A stretch of 38,388 nt of DNA, taken from Opitutales bacterium (GTDB lineage Bacteria > Verrucomicrobiota > Verrucomicrobiia > Opitutales > T3Sed10-336). Shown one piece after another: positions 7,053 through 16,179 of this stretch. Below the pieces are notes generated by a model, which saw only the letters and a program-made list of their open reading frames with translations, did no database searches and was not told the DNA's origin. Both the position numbers and the translations under genes were made by a program. The first letter of the stretch is position 1. The number at the start of each line of letters is the position of its first letter. The stretch is taken from assembly GCA_022565335.1 (NCBI GenBank), contig JAIUMY010000022.1:1-38388 (forward strand), given 5' to 3'.

Positions 7053-9599
7053 ATGAAGACTCTTGTTATTGCCGAGAAACCGAGCGTTGCCCGCGACCTC
7101 GCCTCCGCCTTGGGGAAAGTCCCCAAAAAAGGCGACTACTATGAAAACGACCAATACCTCGTGGCTGCGGCCCTGGGGCATTTGGTCGAGCTGGAAATGC
7201 CGGAGGACATCGACAAGAAGCTGAGCTACTGGCGGATGGAATCTCTTCCGATCATTCCCGAGTCCTTTGGTCTGAAACCCATCGAAAGAACCAAGAGCAA
7301 GTTTCAGGAACTCAAAAAGCACCTGAAAAACAAGGAAGTCGGGGAAGTAGTCAACGCCTGTGACGCCGGACGCGAAGGGGAACTGATTTTCACCTACCTC
7401 TGTCAACTGGCTAAAAACAAGAAACCGGTGAAACGGCTTTGGCTTTCCTCCATGACTCAGGCCGCCATTCGCTCAGCCTTTCAAAAACTGCGCCCCGGGG
7501 AAGAGATGGAACCACTCGCGGACGCCGCCCGCTGCCGTTCGGAATCGGACTGGCTGGTCGGGATCAACGGAACCCGTGCGGTCACCAAACGCATCTTCGG
7601 CTCCCGCGCCGGCCAAGTCGCCACCGTCGGGCGGGTGCAAACCCCGACCCTGACCATGCTGATGGATCGGGAAAAGAAGATCCGTGAATTTGAGCCCCGG
7701 ACGTATTTTCGCATCGTGGGTCAGTTCGGTATCACCTCCGGCCAATACGAAGGGGTTTACCAAAAACCGGATTTCAAAAAAGGCGACGATGAGCACAACC
7801 GCGCGGACCGTATCTGGGACCGCGAGGCGGCCGAGCAAATCCTTGCCGAAGTCCACGAAGCTCCGCAAGCCGAAGTTTCCGAGGAGAAAAAGCGCACCAC
7901 CCAGGCCTCTCCGCGGCTTTACGATTTAACGACGCTGCAGCGTGAGGCCAACAGCCGCTTCGGCTTGCCCGCAGGCAAAACCCTGCGGATTGCCCAGGCG
8001 CTCTACGAACGGCATAAAATGATCACCTACCCGCGAACCGACTCCCGCGCTCTGCCGGAAGACTATCCCCAGGTTTGCATTCGAACCCTGGGCAACCTTG
8101 ACGCCCCGTGGAAAGCTCTGGCCGCCAAGGCGGTCGAGAACAAATGGATACGCCCGAACAAACGGATTTTCGACAATTCCAAGATCAGTGATCACTTTGC
8201 CATCATTCCCACCGAATCGCCCGCGCGTAAACTCGATCCGGACGAGGCGAAAGTTTATGACCTGATTACCCGCCGCTTTATCGCCGTCTTTTATCCCCCG
8301 GCGGAATTTGATGTCACCACCCGGATCAGTGTCGCCGCCGGACACTCTTTCAAAACCGAAGGTAAAGTTCTCGCCAAAGCGGGTTGGCTGGAAGTGTATC
8401 AAAAAGGTCCCCGCGCCGAACAACCGGCCGATACCCTCCCCCCAATCACCCCCGAGGATGGGAGTAATTCCGCCCGCGCGGATATTGTCTCGCTTGAACT
8501 GGCCGAAGACCAGACCAGGCCTCCCCCACGCTACACTGAGGCCACTCTGCTCTCCGCCATGGAGGGTGCGGGCAAACTTCTCGACGACGAGGAACTGGCC
8601 GAGGCGATGAAGGAAAAAGGCCTCGGTACCCCCGCTACCCGGGCGAGCATCATCGACCATCTTATTCGCGAGAAATACCTCGAACGCCAAGGCCGCGAAA
8701 TCGTTCCCACCGGCAAGGCCGAAACCTTGCTCGGCTTTCTGCACGAGATCAAAATCGATGTCCTGACCGATCCCGGTATGACCGGGGAATGGGAATACAA
8801 ACTCCGCCGCATGGAGGAAGGCGGCTATCCCCGCGATACCTTCATGAAGGAAATCGTGGACCTGACGAAGACCATCGTCGATCGCACCAAGAACTTCGAG
8901 GAAAAACAAGAGGATGCCACCGAGTCCTCCATCGTCAGTCCCACTGACAAGAAGCCGATGATGGAAAACTTCCGTTCCTACCGTTCGCAGGACGGCGAAA
9001 TCACCGTATACAAGGTTATCGGCAACCGCCGCATGAAGGAAGAGGAGATCCAGCAAGTCCTGAATGAGGGCAAAATCGGCCCCATTGACGGGTTTCTGTC
9101 CAAGGCCGGCAAACCCTTCAGCGCCATGCTGCAATTCGATGAGGAGGAAAAAAAGGTCAAATTCCTCTTCGACCGCGGCCCCGGCGAAGGCGGCGAGGAT
9201 GAAAAGGACCTCGATCTTTCGCAATTCCCCGTCATCGGCAATTTCCCTTTGGACAACTCACCGGTTCATGAAACCCCCAACGCCTATATCTCCGAAAGCT
9301 ATGAAAGAGGCAGTGGTAAAAAGCAAAAAGGTTTCCGCCTCAGCCGCACCATGCTGGGAAAAACCCTTCCCGCCGAAGAAGTAAAAAAGCTTCTTACCGA
9401 ACGAAAAACCGGCCTCATTGAAGGCTTTCGCTCCAAGCGTACCAAAAGACTCTTCTCGGCCCACCTTCTCTTGAAGGAGGATGGCGGCATCGGTTTTGAG
9501 TTTCCACCCCGCGCGCCCAAGAAGAAAACCGCCAAGAAGGTCGCGGCCAAGAAGGCAGCAAAAAAGTCGGCCGCGAAAAAAACAACCAAGCAGGATTGA
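7053..9599 (+). CDS. topB: Type IA DNA topoisomerase (Topo III-like)
   Basis: An 848-residue type IA topoisomerase that cuts and passes single strands to relax negative supercoils or decatenate. The N-terminal Toprim domain starts KTLVIAEKPSVA and has the metal motif CDAGREGE (Asp104, Glu108). The catalytic tyrosine is Tyr326 in MITYPRTDS. The YERHKMITYPRTDS context and lack of zinc fingers favour TopB over TopA. Two Toprim C-terminal repeats follow (about residues 625-705 and 745-820, each with a KP/KK...GF.SK core). The protein ends in a very basic tail of KK-TAKK-AAKK units like histone H1, probably for nonspecific DNA binding. It might be a second TopoI instead of a true TopoIII. It sits 43 nt after the aminotransferase and 29 nt before the lycopene-cyclase-domain gene. 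Confidence 0.93.
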   Translation: MKTLVIAEKPSVARDLASALGKVPKKGDYYENDQYLVAAALGHLVELEMPEDIDKKLSYWRMESLPIIPESFGLKPIERTKSKFQELKKHLKNKEVGEVVNACDAGREGELIFTYLCQLAKNKKPVKRLWLSSMTQAAIRSAFQKLRPGEEMEPLADAARCRSESDWLVGINGTRAVTKRIFGSRAGQVATVGRVQTPTLTMLMDREKKIREFEPRTYFRIVGQFGITSGQYEGVYQKPDFKKGDDEHNRADRIWDREAAEQILAEVHEAPQAEVSEEKKRTTQASPRLYDLTTLQREANSRFGLPAGKTLRIAQALYERHKMITYPRTDSRALPEDYPQVCIRTLGNLDAPWKALAAKAVENKWIRPNKRIFDNSKISDHFAIIPTESPARKLDPDEAKVYDLITRRFIAVFYPPAEFDVTTRISVAAGHSFKTEGKVLAKAGWLEVYQKGPRAEQPADTLPPITPEDGSNSARADIVSLELAEDQTRPPPRYTEATLLSAMEGAGKLLDDEELAEAMKEKGLGTPATRASIIDHLIREKYLERQGREIVPTGKAETLLGFLHEIKIDVLTDPGMTGEWEYKLRRMEEGGYPRDTFMKEIVDLTKTIVDRTKNFEEKQEDATESSIVSPTDKKPMMENFRSYRSQDGEITVYKVIGNRRMKEEEIQQVLNEGKIGPIDGFLSKAGKPFSAMLQFDEEEKKVKFLFDRGPGEGGEDEKDLDLSQFPVIGNFPLDNSPVHETPNAYISESYERGSGKKQKGFRLSRTMLGKTLPAEEVKKLLTERKTGLIEGFRSKRTKRLFSAHLLLKEDGGIGFEFPPRAPKKKTAKKVAAKKAAKKSAAKKTTKQD

Positions 9600-9628
9600 A
9601 CATAACCTGAACCGGACTATTCTGCAGC

Positions 9629-9970
9629 ATGACTTACTGGGGATACCATCTCATTTTCACGCTGCCGGTTCTGGTGATTTTGTTTCATTTTGCCTCCAGC
9701 CGAATGAAAACCGCGCACTGGGTATGTTTGCTCGTGACCTGTGTGATCGCCTTTCTCTTCACCACCCCCTGGGACAACTACGCCGCTTATCTGGGCATCT
9801 GGGGCTTCGGGGAAGACGTCTCTCTCTGGTACCCTTTGCGCTCTCTGGCCGATCGTACTCCCTTCCTCGGACATATCCCGGTGGAAGAATACTCATTTTT
9901 CATAATCCAAACGGTTATGGTCATTCTCCTGGCCACCCTTTTCCTTCCCAAACGGGAAAAGAAAGGATGA
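9629..9970 (+). CDS. Lycopene cyclase domain protein (CrtYc/d half)
   Basis: A 113-residue membrane protein with three hydrophobic helices (about 4-22, 31-47 and 88-106). It matches the single-domain lycopene cyclase family (CrtYc/CrtYd, TIGR03462-like): WDNYAAYLGIWGF (48-60) carries the conserved Trp-Asp pair and PVEEYSFFIIQT (84-95) the conserved double glutamate. Known enzymes of this type need two such halves, as a heterodimer or fusion, to form the ionone ring; only one is seen here. It may pair with a partner elsewhere, act as a homodimer or do a related hydration. It follows topB by 29 nt, and its stop (ATGA TTTAA region) abuts the broken antitoxin gene. A CruF-like gene lies 12 kb downstream. 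Confidence 0.85.
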   Translation: MTYWGYHLIFTLPVLVILFHFASSRMKTAHWVCLLVTCVIAFLFTTPWDNYAAYLGIWGFGEDVSLWYPLRSLADRTPFLGHIPVEEYSFFIIQTVMVILLATLFLPKREKKG

Positions 9971-9997
9971 TTTAAGCTCGAAGCAAGCGTAACAATT

Positions 9998-10207
9998 TTG
10001 TCTCCGGACATTTGCCACGGGAAGCCTTGTATTCGCGGGCTGCGTTATCCTGTGGGAATGATCCTGGAACTTTTAAGCGGCGATTCCTCTGAAGCGGAAA
10101 TTCTCGAAGATTATCCCGACCTTGAACGGCAAGATTTTAAAGCCGCTCAAGCCTATGCGGCTCGATTAGCTAAAATTAAAAAGTTTAGGCCTCTGCCAGC
10201 CGCATGA
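9998..10207 (+). pseudogene. DUF433 antitoxin, start codon lost
   Basis: The DUF433 (COG2442, VapB-like) signature is clear: SPDICHGKPCIRGLRYPV then ILELLSGD and EILEDYPDL. DUF433 proteins normally begin a few residues earlier with a short strand. That segment is readable in frame here (KLEASVTI, 9974-9997), but it has no ATG or GTG; the frame closes at a TGA at 9968. Only a TTG at 9998 could start translation, which would shave off the N-terminal strand. A nearby ATG (9967) is out of frame. The 3' end overlaps the toxin ATG as ATGA (10204-10207), the usual coupling of such pairs. Either a weakly translated antitoxin or a decaying gene; its partner is frameshifted, favouring decay. Confidence 0.75.
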
Positions 10208-10493
10208 AATTTCTTGTCGATGCGCAACTTCCCAGACGTCCTGCAACATTTTTTCTGAGCTGGGACATCCGGCTCTTCATACGCTGGAGCTGCCCCTGGG
10301 CAATAAAACACCAGATCAAACGATTGCCGAACGTGCGGACCAGAAAGGAAGAGTCGTTGTAAGTATAGATTTGGATTTTCTCGATTCCCACCTAATAACG
10401 GGTAATCCTTCCCGCTTACTGCTTGTTTCGACAGGAAACACCTCAAATGAAAGGCTGCAAAGAAAAGAAAAACGCCCAAAAGTCCGACTGTGA
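10204..10493 (+). pseudogene. DUF5615 PIN-like toxin, frameshifted
   Basis: It opens MKFLVDAQLPRR, the classical start of DUF5615 PIN-like (Mut7-C/VapC-related) toxins. After about 10239 the similarity moves to the next frame: ELGHPALHTLELPLGNKTPD, then QTIAERADQKGRVVVSIDLD and FLDSHLITGNPSRLLLVSTG, which run to a TGA at 10491. One base is missing near 10239-10242. The acidic residues expected at the PIN active site (Asp6, and the Asp pair in SIDLDF) are present but split between frames, so no full toxin can be made without recoding. With the DUF433 gene it forms a type II toxin-antitoxin relic between two housekeeping blocks. Confidence 0.85.
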
Positions 10494-10677
10494 GGGAGAG
10501 GCAAAAGCCTCTATTCCCTTTCTCCACCAATCCAAAACGCCACCTCTTCTTCACTCTTACGATTAACTCCCCTAATACAATACCACTCCCCTTTAATTTA
10601 ATTTTCTTGTTGGAGATTGGGCAATTACCCGTTTTAATCTGGCGGGATAAAAGCTCTTACGAGTTTTCCACAACCTT
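10494..10677 (+). promoter_or_regulatory. oadG leader with candidate promoter
   Basis: An AT-richer gap between the toxin relic and oadG. A candidate promoter is TTGGAG (10610-10615), a 17-bp spacer, TTTAAT (10633-10638). The -10 is good, the -35 weak. The word CTCTTACGA occurs at 10554 and again at 10654, exactly 100 bp apart; the second copy extends to CTCTTACGAGTT, identical to 301-312. No gene is visible. Confidence 0.45.
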
Positions 10678-10977
10678 ATGATCACTGATGGATTGATAGT
10701 CTTACTTCTGGGAATGACGGTAGTGTTTGCATTTCTCATTGCTCTCACCACGGTCATTAGCCTTTTGTCCCGGGTTTTGCGGAACCATGCCCGCGAAGAA
10801 GAAGGCTTTCTCATGGGGGAAGCGCAGAAAAAGCAAGAACGGCGCAAAGCTGCTGCCGAGCGCCTCAAGCAGCCAAACTCTTTTCCCTCCACCTCGCCGC
10901 AGACGCTGGGTTCTCACGACCCGCAAACGCTGACGGCGGTGATCACCGCTGCCCTGAACCTCCACCGACGGCGCTAA
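10678..10977 (+). CDS. oadG: Na+-pumping decarboxylase gamma subunit (OadG)
   Basis: A 99-residue OadG/MmdC-type subunit. One N-terminal membrane helix (about 4-28, IVLLLGMTVVFAFLIALTTV) carries the family's GMTVVFAFL motif. It is followed by a charged, Lys/Glu/Arg-rich stretch (about 38-65) and a short C-terminal segment, AVITAALNLHRRR, like the I/V-x-A-I-x-A-A tail of these subunits, which binds the alpha subunit. In the family this subunit tethers OadA to OadB and helps assembly. It is first in the oadG-oadA-oadB operon, 19 nt before oadA. The start ATG has no Shine-Dalgarno. Short, variable subunits of this kind are easily missed, but the gene order here leaves little doubt. Confidence 0.9.
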   Translation: MITDGLIVLLLGMTVVFAFLIALTTVISLLSRVLRNHAREEEGFLMGEAQKKQERRKAAAERLKQPNSFPSTSPQTLGSHDPQTLTAVITAALNLHRRR

Positions 10978-10996
10978 CCACCCAACCTCCCTTTTT

Positions 10997-12829
10997 ATGA
11001 TGAAAAAAGTTCGTTTCATGGATGTCTCCTTCCGCGATGGTTTCCAATCCTGCTATGGCGCCCGCGTCCGCACCGAGGATTTTCTTCCCGCCCTGGAAGC
11101 TGCCGCTGACGCTGGTCTAAACCATTTTGAAATCGGCGGAGGGGCTCGTTTCCAAAGCCTTTATTTTTATTGTCAGGAGGACGCCTTCGCGATGATGGAT
11201 GCCTGCCGCAAAGCGGTTGGTCCGGACGCCATTCTGCAAACCCTCGCCCGGGGCATCAACGTGGTTGGTCTGGTTTCCCAATCCCGCGACATCATTGACC
11301 TCCACGCCAAGCTTTTCAAAAAGCACGGGGTCACCACCATCCGAAACTTTGACGCCCTCCTGGATACCCGCAACCTGGCCTACTCCGGTAAATGCATCGC
11401 CGATGCCGGTCTGAACCACCAGGTCGTCATCGCCCTCATGGGGCTCCCCCCGGGGCTGAAGGAGTCCTACTGCCATACCTCGGATTTCTACCTCGACAAG
11501 TTGAAGGAGATCCTCGACAGCGGACTCCCCTACCACAGTGTGGCCTTTAAAGATGCCTCCGGCACAACCCGCCCCACGGTAGTGCATGAGACCATCAAAA
11601 AAGCCCGTAATCTCCTCGGGGAGGATACCGAAATCCATTTTCATACCCACGACACGGCCGGCTTGGCGGTGGCCTGCAACTTGGCCGCCATCGAAGCGGG
11701 GGCCGATATTATTGACCTCTCCATGGCCCCGGTCAGTGGAGGCACCGCAGCGGCTGATATTATCACCATGTGGTATCGTCTCCAAGGCACAGGCTACACT
11801 CTCGATATTGACCCGGAGAAAATTCTCGAAGTGGAGGCCTTCTTTATTGAAAGGATGAAAAAATACTACCTCCCGCCCGAATCCAAGGAGGTCAATCCGA
11901 TGATTTGTTTCTCCCCGATGCCCGGCGGAGCCCTCACCGCCAACACCCAAATGATGCGGGATAACAATTCCCTGAACCTTTTCCCTGAGGTGATCAAAAA
12001 CATGCGGGACGTGGTTGCCAAAGGCGGGTTCGGCTCCTCGGTGACTCCGGTGTCCCAATTCTATTTCCAACAGGCCTTCATGAACACCATTGGCAAGCCT
12101 TGGGAAAAAATCTCCGAAAGCTATGGAAAAATGGTTCTCGGGTACTTTGGGCGGACGCCCGCCAAGCCCGATCCGGAGATCGTGAAACTCGCCTCTGAGC
12201 AACTCGGCCTCGAACCTACCGAGGAAGACATTCACGATCTTAATGACGCCAATCCGGAACTAGGCATCGAGGCCAACAAAAAGATTCTGCAAAAAGAGAA
12301 CCTTCCCGTTACCGATGAAAACATTTTCATCTCGGCCACTTGCGGCGCCAAGGGTATCGCCTTTTTGAAGGGCCACGCCGTCGACGGAATTAGGTGGGCC
12401 GAAACCGAAAAACCCGCCGAAAAGGAAGCTCCCTCCGCAACCCCGCAACCCCCTGCCCCGGCTCCCGCCGGCCCTGCCAGCTATATGGTCACGGTAAACG
12501 GCATGGCCTATCAGGTGCAGGTCGAGGAAAACGCCGGACCACCAGCGACCATTCAACCAGCCCCGGCATCAAGCCCGGCAGCCACCAATCCACCAAGCGC
12601 TTCCGGCGGAGAAGGAAAGGAAGTCCGAGCCTCGATGCCTGGTACCGTCCTCTCCATCGAAGTGGAGGTCGGCGAAAAAGTGACCGCCGGACAGAAGCTT
12701 TTGGTTCTGGAAGCCATGAAAATGGAATCTCCGGTCACCGCTCCCGTGGAGGGAACCATCGGCCAGATTGAAATCGCCGTGGGCGATACCGTGGCCAACG
12801 GTGATCTTTTACTGATTTTACAGGGATGA
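10997..12829 (+). CDS. oadA: Biotin-carrying decarboxylase alpha subunit (OadA-like)
   Basis: A 610-residue soluble subunit: carboxyltransferase TIM barrel (about 1-290), conserved C-terminal carboxylase domain (about 300-465), a Pro/Ala linker (about 475-530) and a biotinyl domain with the biotin lysine Lys575 in EAMKMES, 35 residues from the end as usual. Metal and catalytic residues of the barrel are visible: the N-terminal MDVSFRDG aspartate, His216 and His218 in HTHD, and Lys185 in FKDASG. It transfers CO2 from a carboxylic acid, by family oxaloacetate, to biotin; OadB then releases it. The N-terminal motif reads RDGFQS and [11 protein letters not shown] rather than the usual RDAHQS and GGATFD, so substrate preference could differ. 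A second ATG at 11000 is an equal start candidate. The gene overlaps oadB by 4 nt. Confidence 0.92.
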   Translation: MMKKVRFMDVSFRDGFQSCYGARVRTEDFLPALEAAADAGLNHFEIGGGARFQSLYFYCQEDAFAMMDACRKAVGPDAILQTLARGINVVGLVSQSRDIIDLHAKLFKKHGVTTIRNFDALLDTRNLAYSGKCIADAGLNHQVVIALMGLPPGLKESYCHTSDFYLDKLKEILDSGLPYHSVAFKDASGTTRPTVVHETIKKARNLLGEDTEIHFHTHDTAGLAVACNLAAIEAGADIIDLSMAPVSGGTAAADIITMWYRLQGTGYTLDIDPEKILEVEAFFIERMKKYYLPPESKEVNPMICFSPMPGGALTANTQMMRDNNSLNLFPEVIKNMRDVVAKGGFGSSVTPVSQFYFQQAFMNTIGKPWEKISESYGKMVLGYFGRTPAKPDPEIVKLASEQLGLEPTEEDIHDLNDANPELGIEANKKILQKENLPVTDENIFISATCGAKGIAFLKGHAVDGIRWAETEKPAEKEAPSATPQPPAPAPAGPASYMVTVNGMAYQVQVEENAGPPATIQPAPASSPAATNPPSASGGEGKEVRASMPGTVLSIEVEVGEKVTAGQKLLVLEAMKMESPVTAPVEGTIGQIEIAVGDTVANGDLLLILQG

Positions 12830-14202
12830 AAGACGGCGCCCGCATCGACGCTTTCCGGGGCGTGCTCCTGGCCTGGTTTTGGATAGTGGGGTTCCTCTCA
12901 CTGGCGGCCCCGCTGGCGGCCGAAGAGGGGTTTATTCCGCCCTACGAACCCCCTGAGAATACCGCCGGCACGGACACCGAAAGCGGGGAAGTCCGTGCTA
13001 CCGAAGACGAAGCATCGCCGGTCGAAGGCCTTTCCCTCGGTGAGGCTTTTCAGAATCTGGCCCGCAGCACCGGGGTTTACGCCTTGTGGGAAGGGCAGCA
13101 AAACAACTGGACCGAAGGCTGGGGGAGAGTCTTGATGATCGCCGTCGCCCTCGGCCTCTTATACCTCGGAATCGTCAAGAAGTTCGAACCACTACTGCTG
13201 GTTCCCATTTCCGTCGGAGCTATTCTGGCCAATATTCCGCTGGCCGGGATCACCGAGGAAGGAGGCATCCTGTACTTCATTTATGAAGCCGGCATTGCCA
13301 CGGGTATTTTCCCCTTGCTGATTTTCATGGGAGTCGGGGCCATGACTGATTTCGGGCCCCTCATTGCCAACCCCAAAACCGGTCTTCTTGGGGCCGCTGC
13401 CCAATTCGGTATTTTCACGACTTTAATCGTAGCCATTGTGCTGACGCAAATGGTGCCCGCCATTGGTTTTAGCTTACAAGATGCCGCGGCCATCGCCATC
13501 ATTGGGGGAGCCGACGGCCCGACTTCGATCTTTCTCGCCTCTCACCTGAGCCCGCGTCTTTTAGGGAGCATCGCGGTAGCCGCCTATTCCTACATGGCGC
13601 TGGTTCCGATAATCCAACCGCCAATTATGAAACTGCTGACCACGAAACGGGAGCGGTGTATCGGGATGACTCAGTTGCGCTACGTTTCCCGGCGGGAAAA
13701 AATTCTTTTCCCGATTCTGGTAATCTTACTTTCCTTTCTGCTCCTTCCCTCCGCCGCGCCTCTTATCGGCTTCCTTATGTTCGGCAATCTGATGCGCGAA
13801 TGTGGAGTCGTCCAGCGCTTGCAGGATACTGCGCAGAACGCTCTGATTAACATCGTTACCATTTTCCTGGGGTTGGGGGTTGGAGGTATCCTCTCGGCGG
13901 GCCAATTTCTCAATCTGGAAACCTTTGGCATTCTGGTTCTGGGGTTGGCTGCCTTTGCTTTGGGAACCGCTGCCGGGGTATTGATGGCCAAGTTCATGAA
14001 CCTCTTCCTCGGCCGCAAAATCAATCCCCTCATCGGGGCCGCCGGAGTATCCGCCGTGCCAATGGCCGCCCGGGTCACCAATAAGGTCGGGATGGAAGCC
14101 GATCCCCAGAATTACCTTCTCATGCATGCCATGGGCCCCAACGTGGCCGGAGTGATCGGCTCGGCTGTCGCCGCTGGCGTTCTCCTCGCCATCTTCACCT
14201 AG
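12826..14202 (+). CDS. oadB: Na+-pumping decarboxylase beta subunit (OadB)
   Basis: A 458-residue polytopic membrane protein that decarboxylates carboxybiotin and exports Na+. From about residue 98 it follows the family: [17 protein letters not shown], many helices, and the functional aspartate Asp230 in [10 protein letters not shown], with the re-entrant Asn/Gly-rich C-terminal repeat [17 protein letters not shown]. The N-terminus is unusual: a hydrophobic segment (about 15-33, ending LAAPLAAEE) resembling a signal peptide or extra helix, followed by about 60 acidic, Pro/Thr/Glu-rich residues before the canonical start near STGVYALW. The ATG overlaps the oadA stop (ATGA), so translation is coupled and this start is well supported. 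Last gene of the operon; no clear terminator follows before convergent proS. Confidence 0.94.
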   Translation: MKDGARIDAFRGVLLAWFWIVGFLSLAAPLAAEEGFIPPYEPPENTAGTDTESGEVRATEDEASPVEGLSLGEAFQNLARSTGVYALWEGQQNNWTEGWGRVLMIAVALGLLYLGIVKKFEPLLLVPISVGAILANIPLAGITEEGGILYFIYEAGIATGIFPLLIFMGVGAMTDFGPLIANPKTGLLGAAAQFGIFTTLIVAIVLTQMVPAIGFSLQDAAAIAIIGGADGPTSIFLASHLSPRLLGSIAVAAYSYMALVPIIQPPIMKLLTTKRERCIGMTQLRYVSRREKILFPILVILLSFLLLPSAAPLIGFLMFGNLMRECGVVQRLQDTAQNALINIVTIFLGLGVGGILSAGQFLNLETFGILVLGLAAFALGTAAGVLMAKFMNLFLGRKINPLIGAAGVSAVPMAARVTNKVGMEADPQNYLLMHAMGPNVAGVIGSAVAAGVLLAIFT

Positions 14203-14283
14203 GCGAAGGATCAATCAATTGGGAATTAAGAGTAAAGGAACCGAAAAGGTTGAGCTTCCGCAAAATCCCGCCCCGACGGGAAG

Positions 14284-16044
14284 CTACGAACGCAATTCGG
14301 CGAGCAACTTACGCAGGCTCGCAGGAGCCTCGGCGAGCGGGAGGGAGCGGTTTTCGCCGGTTGCCCGAATGCGGGCTTCGAGTTCACCGGATTTCAGGCC
14401 CCGGGCACCGACCACAATCCGCAAGGGAATTCCGATAAGATCGGCGTCGTTGAATTTAACCCCGGGACGCTCTTTGCGGTCGTCGATGAGAACATCGGCG
14501 CCAACCGATTCCGCGGCTTCCGCCAGAGTGGTGGCGACTTTGCTCGCCTCTTCCTTGTCGGGATCGAGGAGCGTAATCAAAACCTGATACGGGGCTACCG
14601 CAAGGGGCCAGACAATGCCATTATCGTCCGATTTTTGTTCGATGACCGCCTGTAAGGTCCGGCTAACCCCGATGCCATAACAACCCATGACCAGAGGCCG
14701 GGTCTGCCCTTTCTCGTCGTTGAACCGGGCCTCGAAGGCCTCACTGTATTTGGTGCCGAGCTTGAAAATATGCCCCACCTCAATAGCCCGGCGCATTTGC
14801 AGCGGCTTCCCGCTGAGCGGACACGGTTCGCCGGGCTGTATCTGCCGAAAATCACCAAAGTGATCGACATCCAAATCGCGTTGCACATTGACCCGGCGGG
14901 TGTGAAAACCGTCTTTATTGGCCCCGGTAACCCCGTTGCCAATGAGACGAATGGCCTCGTCGGCATACACCCCGGCCAGCTTTTCCCTTCCGGGAAGACG
15001 TCCTTTCAAAGCCCCCAAACTCCCTGGAGAGGCACCGAAGATTTCCTTGATCTCCTCCTCGGTTGCGGGACGAACCAGTTGGTAGCCGAGACTGTTGAGT
15101 TTGGTCTCTTCCAAATCATCCTGTCCCCGCAGAATAATGACAAAAGGCTGATCGTCGCCAATGTATAAAAGGGTTTTGAATTGTTTTTCGGCAGGTACGG
15201 AAAAAGGCTCACGGGTCAGGTCGGCGATGGTTTTAACCTCCGGGGTGGCAAAATCCTCCAAGGCTCCCTCGGGCTCCGGATCGACCAGATCCTCCGGGAC
15301 CAAACGACTGCGGGCTTTTTCCCGATTACTGGCGTAGCCACTCTCCAGGCAGAAAAGAATATCATCGTCCCCTATTTCCGCAGGAACCATAAACTCGTGG
15401 GAATAACTGCCGCCCATGACGCCGGTATCGGCTTCCACCACCACGAAGTCCACCCCGATTCGGGAGAAAAAGGCTTCATAGGCAGTGCGCATTTTCCCGT
15501 AGGTCTCAATTGCCGCCTCATCGCTGACATCGAAACTGTAGCCATCCTTCATCAAGAATTCCTTCGCTCTCATCAAGCCGAAGCGCGGTCGGATTTCATT
15601 ACGGAATTTGGTCTGAATCTGATAAAAATTCTTGGGCAGGTCGCGGTAGCTATCAATCTCCGCGGCGGCCAGGGTGGTTATAATTTCTTCATGAGTGGGT
15701 CCCAATACATACTGGGGATCGTCCGACGACGTTGCTCCCTGGCCGGCGCTGTCCACCCGATACATAACCTCCCGGGCGGCCTGCCAACGGGGTCCCCGCT
15801 GCCAGATTTCCGCCGGATGAATCGCCGTCATCTGCAACTCCAATGCGCCGGCCCGATTCAATTCTTCACGGCAAATTGTTTCAATCTTGCGCAAGCTCCG
15901 CAGACCGAGGGGTAAAAAGCTGTAGAGCCCACTGCCGGTTTTGCGAATCAAACCCGCCCGCAGCAGATATTGATGAGAGCGAATTTCCGCATCCGCGGGG
16001 CTTTCCTTGAGGGTGGGAATAAAGGTTTGGGTCCAAAAATCCAT
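14284..16044 (-). CDS. proS: Prolyl-tRNA synthetase (bacterial type)
   Basis: A 586-residue class II synthetase that charges tRNA-Pro. Class II motif 1 (the SHQYLLRAGLIRKTGSGLYS region), motif 2 (KFRNEIRPRFGLMRAKEFLMKD, in two parts) and motif 3 (MGCYGIGVSRTL) are present. An INS (YbaK-like) editing domain is inserted between motifs 2 and 3 (about 220-400, with NGVTGANKDG), which hydrolyses Ala-tRNA-Pro, and an anticodon-binding domain ends the protein. This is the E. coli-type architecture. I set the start at the ATG at 16044 (MDFWTQTF), because the frame upstream to 16155 lacks family similarity. It is transcribed toward oadB and divergent from the GH42 gene (135-bp gap). Confidence 0.96.
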   Translation of the reverse strand: MDFWTQTFIPTLKESPADAEIRSHQYLLRAGLIRKTGSGLYSFLPLGLRSLRKIETICREELNRAGALELQMTAIHPAEIWQRGPRWQAAREVMYRVDSAGQGATSSDDPQYVLGPTHEEIITTLAAAEIDSYRDLPKNFYQIQTKFRNEIRPRFGLMRAKEFLMKDGYSFDVSDEAAIETYGKMRTAYEAFFSRIGVDFVVVEADTGVMGGSYSHEFMVPAEIGDDDILFCLESGYASNREKARSRLVPEDLVDPEPEGALEDFATPEVKTIADLTREPFSVPAEKQFKTLLYIGDDQPFVIILRGQDDLEETKLNSLGYQLVRPATEEEIKEIFGASPGSLGALKGRLPGREKLAGVYADEAIRLIGNGVTGANKDGFHTRRVNVQRDLDVDHFGDFRQIQPGEPCPLSGKPLQMRRAIEVGHIFKLGTKYSEAFEARFNDEKGQTRPLVMGCYGIGVSRTLQAVIEQKSDDNGIVWPLAVAPYQVLITLLDPDKEEASKVATTLAEAAESVGADVLIDDRKERPGVKFNDADLIGIPLRIVVGARGLKSGELEARIRATGENRSLPLAEAPASLRKLLAELRS

Positions 16045-16179
16045 TGTCCCAGTATGAAGCATCCCAAACCTCCTTGGCAAGGGAGGAGCTTTACAGAAAG
16101 AGAGAAAGTAAGCCAAATTGGGTAAATTTGGCCTCTTTACGAACCGATCCGGCAAACCACTGTCTCTGCCTCCTTCCTT

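Noticed and set aside
7926..9224. 432-codon minus-strand open frame over topB
   Set aside because: Shadow of the topoisomerase reading frame; no independent start or motif.
16045..16155. Longer ProS N-terminus
   Set aside because: The extra 37 residues lack similarity to prolyl-tRNA synthetases; the conserved start is MDFWTQTF.
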